Shown in pieces: positions 57,235 through 64,000 of a DNA stretch of 64,000 bases; within the stretch, counting starts at the first letter, position 1; each line of letters starts with the position of its first letter. The translations under genes were made by a program, and so were the position numbers. The stretch is taken from the NCBI GenBank assembly GCA_003988855.1, contig QYAI01000016.1, positions 127,648 to 191,647 on the forward strand, in the 5' to 3' direction. Source of the DNA: Arachnopeziza araneosa (lineage: Eukaryota > Ascomycota > Leotiomycetes > Helotiales > Arachnopezizaceae). The notes under the pieces were generated by a model. It saw only the letters and a list, made by a program, of their open reading frames with translations, was not told the origin of the DNA and did no database searches.

Positions 57235-57697
57235 TGTCGATTGCTAGTCGTGCTTGGTTTCTGCAATTGTTAGTTTTGTCGTTTGCTGTTTTGATTTTTT
57301 GCTATGAAAGTCGAAGTAATAGACAGATAATCTCAAGGCGACATCGTTGCATCTCTCCTTACTCTTACATTCGGCTTCTTATGTTATATTCTTGATTACT
57401 ACCCGAGTATAATTCAGAGACAGACATTTGCAGAGCGACAGTGTCTTTGGGTTTCTTATTCGACTTTAGAATTCATCGAGTGTCATTTCTAGCAATGAAT
57501 TATCCAGGATGCGTCCACTACATAGTTTAAGTTGTAGCTAGACATTCAAAACACAAAACAACTGTGTAGCTACTTTATTTCACATTCGACATTCTATGAC
57601 ATCAAACATGATTCGGACACAAAACCTATCTTATTGCTTCTCTAATCTAAAGCTCCAATAGCTGCCCACAAGCGCTCATTAGGAAACGTAAATCCTT
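57235..57697. other. Intergenic region
   Basis: A/T-rich stretch between two minus-strand genes. Nothing recognised. Confidence 0.4.
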
Positions 57698-58515
57698 CTA
57701 CTTTTTCATGTAGTCGAGTTTGCCTACTTTCTCAGCGAACCGACCCCAACGAGCCCGATCGGCAGCCGCCGCCTGCCCAGAAGCGTTCAGCCTGCTCCAG
57801 CCTGGGATAGAAGGCGGGAGCGGAGAATACGAGGGTGAGGGCAAGGATGAAGGAGAGGGACAGGGAGAGGAAGAAGCAGATAGTCCAGCACCAGCATCGA
57901 CAATCTCTTCAGCAGTACATGCCTTGGTATCTTCCACTTCATGATGGTGATGTTAGCGAAATAGGAATTCATTTGGAGGAACGGCTTACCGAGTTCCGCG
58001 GACGTAAGCCCGATCCTGTCGATGCGAGACGTGAGCCATTCTGGGTTGGGCTCTTTTGTATCGGTATGAGTTGACGCGTCGACCGTCTTGGCTATCGCTG
58101 GCTTGCTGGGAGGGGCGGAGGAGATGGCCTTGATGGCGAGCTTAGTAGGCGAGGAGGTCTTGCTTGCGGAGGAGTCCATGGTAGTTGTCTGCTTCTCTTG
58201 ACTAATAATGGCGTGAGGAGAAGGCTCCGATAATGGAGGTAGATATGGCTTGGCTGGTTTTGATGGCGATCGCTGTTGGTTCTGTGCGTCGAATCGTTCG
58301 AGATCGAACGCAACGCTTGCTCGTTCTCGGAGGAGTCTCGTGGAGAATGGAGTCTCGGCTTCTCCCATTTCTTGTTCTTCTCTGGTTGAGCTCAGAGGAG
58401 TATCGGGTTTCGAGTTTGGTTCTCGACGTCTGTTGCGAAGATTTGCTCTCGTTCTTGCTGATCGCCTGAGGGGAGGCACGTCTACCAGCTGCTGGAAGCT
58501 GGTGCTGCGTTTCAT
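57698..58515 (-). CDS. Ser/Pro/Arg-rich protein of unknown function
   Basis: Two exons (58515-57990, 57936-57698), 254 residues. The N-terminal 60 residues are strongly basic (RRSARTRANLRNRRREPNSK), suggestive of nuclear or nucleic-acid contact. A long Ser/Pro/Lys region follows, then EPNPEWLTSRIDRIGLTSAE just before the intron and, after it, a Ser/Pro stretch and a compact end (ADRARWGRFAEKVGKLDYMKK) that looks structured. The 53-nt intron uses GTAAGC and AAG; without it the frame continues only in a shifted, low-complexity form. No family recognised. Confidence 0.6.
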
Positions 58516-60381
58516 TGTCCTACTGGTATGTGACCGAATTTTTCTTCATTGTCGATGAATACTGGTTCTGGACATGACTCGTAAATGTCTATCAGACGGA
58601 ACGAGACACGTAAATAATAATTCTTTGATGGCAAGCTCTCGAAATATCGAGTCTTTGTCTTGCAGACAAATTAGCAGCGTCTGACGTTTGGAATAATCTG
58701 AAGCACTTAAGGATCCTAAGACCCAGGGTTACTAGACACCAGAAGCTAAGAAGTCCCTATCCAAAGGCCTCCCCTATCCACTCGCTTAATCTCGCTTATT
58801 ATAGTGAGACACTCTCACGAATGGTTCACAATGTAACACAACAGCTATCAGGATAACCTTGAGCTGCTTCAAAGACTTTCGGTTAGATTAATTGCTCGTA
58901 AAATTGATAAAATTGAACTCTGACAATGTAACGAATGCTCTGCACTATGGATATCAAAGCAGCAATTTAACATACTAAGCTGTATTATGAACGGAGGGAA
59001 ACGAAAAACTGATCTCAATAATCAAATATATGCTTTTTGATTTCTTGTTTAAAATTTCGATTTGAGATTAAGCTGCATATTCTGGAAAAAGGTATAACGA
59101 ATCTGGCATCGACTTTGTTGCATCTACACTACTCATTGTTTATGAAGACTGAGTTTTGGCATTGACATGTATTATTCAAAGAGAAAGGAAACAGACTAGA
59201 GTTTGATTTTGCCTTAAACGACTGTAAAGGTTAAATGTAAGATTTCAGAATCGACGTCTAAATCTACTGCCCGAAGGAAAGGAGGGTCAAGCAAAGCATG
59301 ACTTTGTGCTTGCTTACCTTGTATTTCTCTCGCAGGAATATAGAATCAAGACTAAAATTCGTTCTTGAACGTATAAATGAAGCGAGGCAGTCCGGCCACA
59401 CCATGATTCGTTTTACAGTTTGCCAACAGTAAAGGACATTGAGTTGTGCTATGTAAAGGGAAATGGAGTAGAACAGATCCAGCCTTGCTTCTCCTCTCTC
59501 TTTAGCTTAGAGTGAATAACAAGAATCAACGGTAAATTGTCATGCTGAGAAAAACATCATGAAAGAAAGGACCCGACTTATCTCATTGACTCGTTAGCTT
59601 GCAGTGAGATTAAGCATTGATATCCAAGTGACCTCTAGTTTGTATCTTTTTCAGCGCCGCTCCTAATTCTGGTTGTAGTAGCAACGATCCAGCGATACAA
59701 GAAGAAGTTGGAGCAAGAGCTAAACAAGACTCAAATAGCAAGCGCGTTCAACTATTGCTTTTGTAATATCTAAGTGCTGGCTGCTTCAGGAACAAAAGCA
59801 GACTCAAAACTACTGGAAGACTTATTTATTAATTAATCTCAAGTGTTTGTTTCAGACTCCGTCTCTACAAGCAAACTGTAGTCGACTCTTCTCCCGATTA
59901 CTAATCTTTGACAAATTGGTCACCGTTAAGTTACAGAAGGTATTACAGAAGGTAAATTTCAACGCTTGGAGGAGAGCTTTCCACTATGAAGATGTCGAAG
60001 AGGCTGTCTTATGTAATACTCATGGTTTAACTTCTACATTAGCACCGTTTTTGCTTCGGCTTCTTTAAATAAGGTTCTCAGGTTGACCACCCATTTATTA
60101 CAATATACTCTAAACTGTCTTTCAAATCCTCAAGTCCATTAGCAATCATAGCACAAACTTCACACCTACGTGTAATCCAAACAAGCCACGTTCCATTCAT
60201 TCTCTTCATAATATGCCTTGATCATCCCATCGAAATACACATACAGGATTCGAAGAATCCGAAATCGCTCCGACGAACGCCATATATATTCCCACAACAC
60301 CTGTCCATGCTTTTATGACGCCTTCTCTTCATATCTGTACATTATTTAGATTACGTCTTGAAAGCCACTAGACACCCGATT
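58516..60381. other. AT-rich gene-free region
   Basis: About 1.9 kb of low-GC sequence without a convincing gene. A stretch at 59655-59773 behind a TTTTTCAG acceptor encodes a hydrophobic helix plus a Lys-rich segment and stop, resembling a last exon; a plus-strand open frame at 59847-60068 has no ATG at its start. No transposon ends or tandem repeats seen. The right 300 nt is the DENN gene tail. Confidence 0.4.
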
Positions 60382-63300
60382 TTACGATGGCGAAAGTGAT
60401 TGGCTACCAAGCATACTAGGAACCGCCTTCCGACCAACTCTCTTACCAGGGCCGTCGATCCTAGGTACGCCTTGTATGATACGCGGCTCCTTCATCAAGC
60501 TCACATCTAACATCGCGGGCATTCTGCTCACGACAGTGCGATAATCTCCGGGAAACTTGGCATTCGGTGTAGAGACTGCCGCTGAGCGCCAAAGGTGATC
60601 GCTTTTGTCTTCTAGGAAGCCCGGGTTGGATGACTTAGAAAAAGACAGGAAGGATGACCGGCCGCGGGCTCTCTTTGCGAGAATTATGCTGTCGAAGAGT
60701 TGGATTGCTGGTGAAGAGGATGAAGTAGTTTCTCGAATGTAGATGAACTCGGTGAAAGCTGAGAAGGTGTCAGTAACAGTTTTTGGCTAAGAAATAATGA
60801 CATACCTTGCGTTTGCTGCAGCATGGAAATATACTCGTGCTGCTCATGCGGAAGGCTCTTCAGAAAACCGTCCGAGTCAAACTTGTATATCATGCCACTA
60901 TTCTTCTGGTCCCTCGTTGGCCTCGTCAGATGCTTTCGATAAGTATAGAATAAACTCGCAAAACATCGGACGAAGGCAGCTCGGACACGATCAGCATAAA
61001 AGGCTGAAGGACACACCAGAGATGCATTGCCTAGACATCGATTATGCGCAAATGTAGTACATCCCGTACATTTATAAATTCCATCGCCGTCAGGCTTCTC
61101 ATCGCAAATAGAGCAGACTGATGAATTATCCTTTCGACGTAACTCGAAACAGTGGCCTTCAACCCAGACTGTGGAATCGGTGTTCTGAACTGGTTGCATG
61201 AGCATGTTTGGCATGACTGTCGAGGCTGCGAGGGTTGATGCTGCGTAAGTAGAAGGAGCATAACCAAATGTCGACTTGGAATCAACTGAAAGAGCTGAGG
61301 TTGATAGACTGGCCTGATGCCCGCTGATGAATGGAATGCTTGGTCTTCTAACAGTGGCCTGTCGTTCAACTGCGAAAGAAGAGCTACGTCTTGAAGCAAC
61401 TTCAAAGTGACCCGACCGCTTCTCCCTCAATGTAGCCGTGAGGGCAAAGCCAGAATCATTACGCGAGACGGGAGTCGTAGGTAGTGGTGGAAAATGGGTT
61501 GATATTGGAGATACCGAGGATGGAGGGCTTGATTTATTTCCTGATCTGCTAGTCGCTGGTCTCTCTACTCTGCTATGATCATTCTTCGATTGCAGAAAAG
61601 CATTGAATACAGAGGCTATCTGGGACGTCGACGGTTCTGACTCACCAAATGTCGTCGAATTCTGACTCACATACTTGGCAAAAGAGCTCGGTGGAGGATT
61701 TTGCGTGAATATAGCCTCATTTTCAGAGGAGAATGCATCATATGGGAATGTCTCAATTGCGTAGGGCGGCGGTCCCACAGGAACCCCATATCGGTTGTGA
61801 TGAGGAGCGGCCAATTGAAGTAATGACACAAGTTTTCTGCGCTGTTGCTTCGGTAGAGAGTGTGGAGCTGACGATGCTTCGATAATGTCTTGGTCCAAAT
61901 CAACTAGGACAAAATCATCCTCTGGTAGCTCTATTCGCTCATATCTTCTCTCGATTCCCACTATATAGGGACAAGGCGCTTCTAGAGCTGATATTAACCT
62001 TGCTGGTAGTACCGGAATGAAGATACTTTGCCATTTTAGTGGATAAAGCAGACTTGCCAGTGCCTTGCAAGCAAGATGTAACATGGCAGTATGCGAGGAG
62101 AGAAATATGATTCGTGATTCTGTCAACGCAAATTCGAGGAGAGAAACGATGTTCTGGATGCTAAGAGCTCTGAACAGAGCGAAGAGGTCCGTACTCCGTG
62201 ATTCGGGCAACTCGTTTGCTGCTTCTTTCCTGGCAAACAACCTTAGCTCTCTAACAGCAAGCTCGACTTGAGTCTTCGAAGAAATAGGGCTCAATGCTTC
62301 CGTGCATAGGTTCACCACGTATCTCTCTAAGGGCTGCCATCGTCCTACTTTAGGTGAACTGGGAGGGACTCTCAAGACTCCACCATCAGTCATGGGAACG
62401 ACAACTGCTCTTAACCACTCCTTCCAGAAACTTGTCATGCCTCCATCTCGTCCAAGTATGCCATAAGCTCTTGGTGCCCATAGTCCAGTCTCTCCGTCAG
62501 TCAGTCCGTCGATCTTTGCAGCTGCACCATGTCGTACAGGCCGTAACATATCTGCCATCAGACCAATCTTCTCTTCGACTGCACTAATTTGTTCCTCCAA
62601 AGCATCTCTAGCCGAAGATCCGGAAACAACGTTTGGGAGCTGTGCCAATAGCTGTGACAAGTTTGCTCGTTCCGAGGCCAATCTTTCTCCCAAACTGGCG
62701 GCAAGTTCTCTCTCTTCGTTTGTCATGTGACCCTGTCTCCATTCCTCACATCTCTTCTCTAACATCGTAGCAGCCTCTTGACCTAGGGGTTGCCACACGG
62801 TAACTACGATCCCGTAGATCTTTGAGCTGTCCTCGGTAGTCATAGCGAATCCATGCCAAGTCGATCTCGGACGCTCATCTGCTGAAACAATGTTGATATC
62901 GTTGGGAAAGGCAAACATTGGCACATAATCTGGAAATCGACCCCTCCTTAGGGCTTCATCTGTGGCAGCCTTTGGAGGATATCTATCGAGTAGAACGGGA
63001 TTCAGGCGACGTTTTAACGGATGCATATCGGGGTCTTCTTGCAATGGTTCCGGTGGGGGAATCACAGAGTTGTAGTTGCTGAGCCGCCTTGAGGTTCGAA
63101 TGGATACTAAAATGTGTTAAAAAGACCTCCTCAAAACATCATGTCTATAGCGAAAGGACTAACAGCAGAGACTGATCATTTCTCTACTGTCTTACGAGAG
63201 AGAAAGTTCCACTTACTAGCTCTCTGGGCTATGCTTGGCTGCCTTTTCATGCTATTCATATCCCGAAAACTAATCTTCCGCCTAATGCTCCCACCTACAC

Positions 63301-63847
63301 TTCTCAAGGGACTCCTTCTACCTGGTGTCCCGTCATTCTCCTCGTTCTTCAATTGCTCTGTTCGGGAATTGTAATTCGTCATTGGCGGAGGTCTCACAAC
63401 CTGCGCCCCAGCACTGAAGCTTAGATCATCCAGGAACGACTCTCGCTCGTTTGCAAACTTCATCAAGGCCCTGTTGAAATCAAAATCTCCCAACAGTCCT
63501 GTACTTGGATTTGGACTTGGATTTTGATTTGACAATCCATTCGAGGCCTTTATCGTCATCGAGGAGCGGTTACTGCGAGTAACGTCTAGCTCATCGAGCG
63601 TCTGTATGGAGTTTCTCTTGCCATTTCCAAGCATGTTCATGGAGTTATTGCGAGAATGGCGAGCAGCATGTTTCTTGGGTGGAGACGAGGTCTCTCCTTC
63701 AAAGCCTTCCTCGATCGTTGTCTCAAAGCTGGGAGAAGGTGGCCCAGCAATGCTGGTCTTCGAAACTGGCAATTGGTCTATGATGGAGTGAGAGTCGATG
63801 CCCGCGATCCAGAAATAATCTGCGAGGGGAGCGGAGGAACTATCCAT
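60382..63847 (-). CDS. DENN-domain protein with embedded C1 zinc module
   Basis: Three exons (63847-63217, 63106-60806, 60758-60382), 1102 residues. DENN proteins are exchange factors for Rab GTPases in membrane traffic. After a Ser/Asn-rich N-terminal 210 residues, a uDENN-like segment lies near 270-316 (DYVPMFAFPNDINIVSADER, IYGIVVTVWQPLG) and the cDENN core near 450-640 (LLEFALTESRIIFLSSHTAM, YIVGIERRYERIELPEDDFV). A Ser-rich linker leads to a C1-type module at 861-910, with His and Cys ligands in GHCFELRR, VCSICDE, YKCTGC and HNRCL. A dDENN-like helix pair follows directly (RVRAAFVRCFASLFYTYRKH). Introns of 110 and 47 nt are GT-AG. Frame of exon 2 opens at a GTG, so exon 1 is required for the start at 63847. 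Confidence 0.83.
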
Positions 63848-64000
63848 TGCATCGATAGAGGTTCGGCGGATCGCCGTAAGTAAGATTTGGTAGGTTCAGT
63901 GGGACATCGAACAGATGGAGGTGCTTCACCGTCGATCGAGGTGGGGTTGAGGTCGTTTTGACTCGCGCTGTTTGGGAGGTTTTGGCGGTAGCGACAGCAA
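63848..64000. other. Upstream region of the DENN gene at the window edge
   Basis: Only 153 nt remain before the edge. No start upstream in frame is seen, so this is probably leader or promoter. Confidence 0.4.

Overview
This is a nuclear chromosome segment of a filamentous ascomycete (Pezizomycotina). Most genes carry short introns (44-110 nt) with GT-AG (occasionally GC-AG) ends and CTAAY-type branch points, and the gene set is fungal: Ima1, Rtt106, Siw14, AIM19, a Sur7/PalI protein and a PigL_N-type STAND N-terminus. Leotiomycetes (Helotiales) is my impression from general protein similarity; it is not proven here. I saw no tRNA, rRNA, transposon or CRISPR array.

Layout. 1-20 kb: edge of a STAND-type gene (-), CIA1 iron-sulfur WD40 protein (+), a GABA/choline-type amino acid permease (+), an RgsA-like RGS protein (-), a 5 kb intergenic block rich in simple repeats, a large conserved unknown protein (+), a Pof1-like nucleotidyltransferase (-), a steroid 5-alpha-reductase family protein (+), and an aquaglyceroporin gene (-) that appears broken. 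20-34 kb: AT-rich gap, secreted GPI-anchored PLC-like protein (-), Sur7/PalI protein (+), acetyl-CoA hydrolase ACH1 (-), nucleoporin NDC1 (-), Pep12-type syntaxin (+), and a ten-exon polynucleotide kinase/phosphatase (+). 34-50 kb: a 3 kb repeat-bearing leader region, a conserved unknown Ser/Pro-rich protein (+), histone chaperone RTT106 (+), a mitochondrial PPR protein (-), mitoribosomal mS23 (+), ALG14 (-), Ima1-type inner nuclear membrane protein (+), a weak gene relic (-), and a Siw14-like phosphatase with a C-terminal membrane anchor (+). 50-64 kb: AIM19-like protein (-), ER J-protein (+), E4 ubiquitin ligase UFD2 (+), two unknown small proteins (-), an AT-rich gap, and a DENN/C1 protein (-).

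The genes are mainly housekeeping and do not form a biosynthetic or defence cluster. Several are divergent pairs over short shared promoters: Pof1-like/5-alpha-reductase, NDC1/PEP12, PPR/mS23 and ALG14/Ima1. The PPR/mS23 pair joins two mitochondrial genes. Exon models were built by hand by matching splice sites, frame continuity and family conservation; each joined model has a total length divisible by three. Many intact frames begin upstream of the first ATG, so starts given here are the ATG I consider real. The most notable observations are the multiply broken aquaporin, two GC-AG introns needed for conserved protein, four or more stop-free introns of length 3n (one inside a phosphatase active site), and a C1 zinc module inserted within a tripartite DENN protein. 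I did not find a convincing new molecular system.
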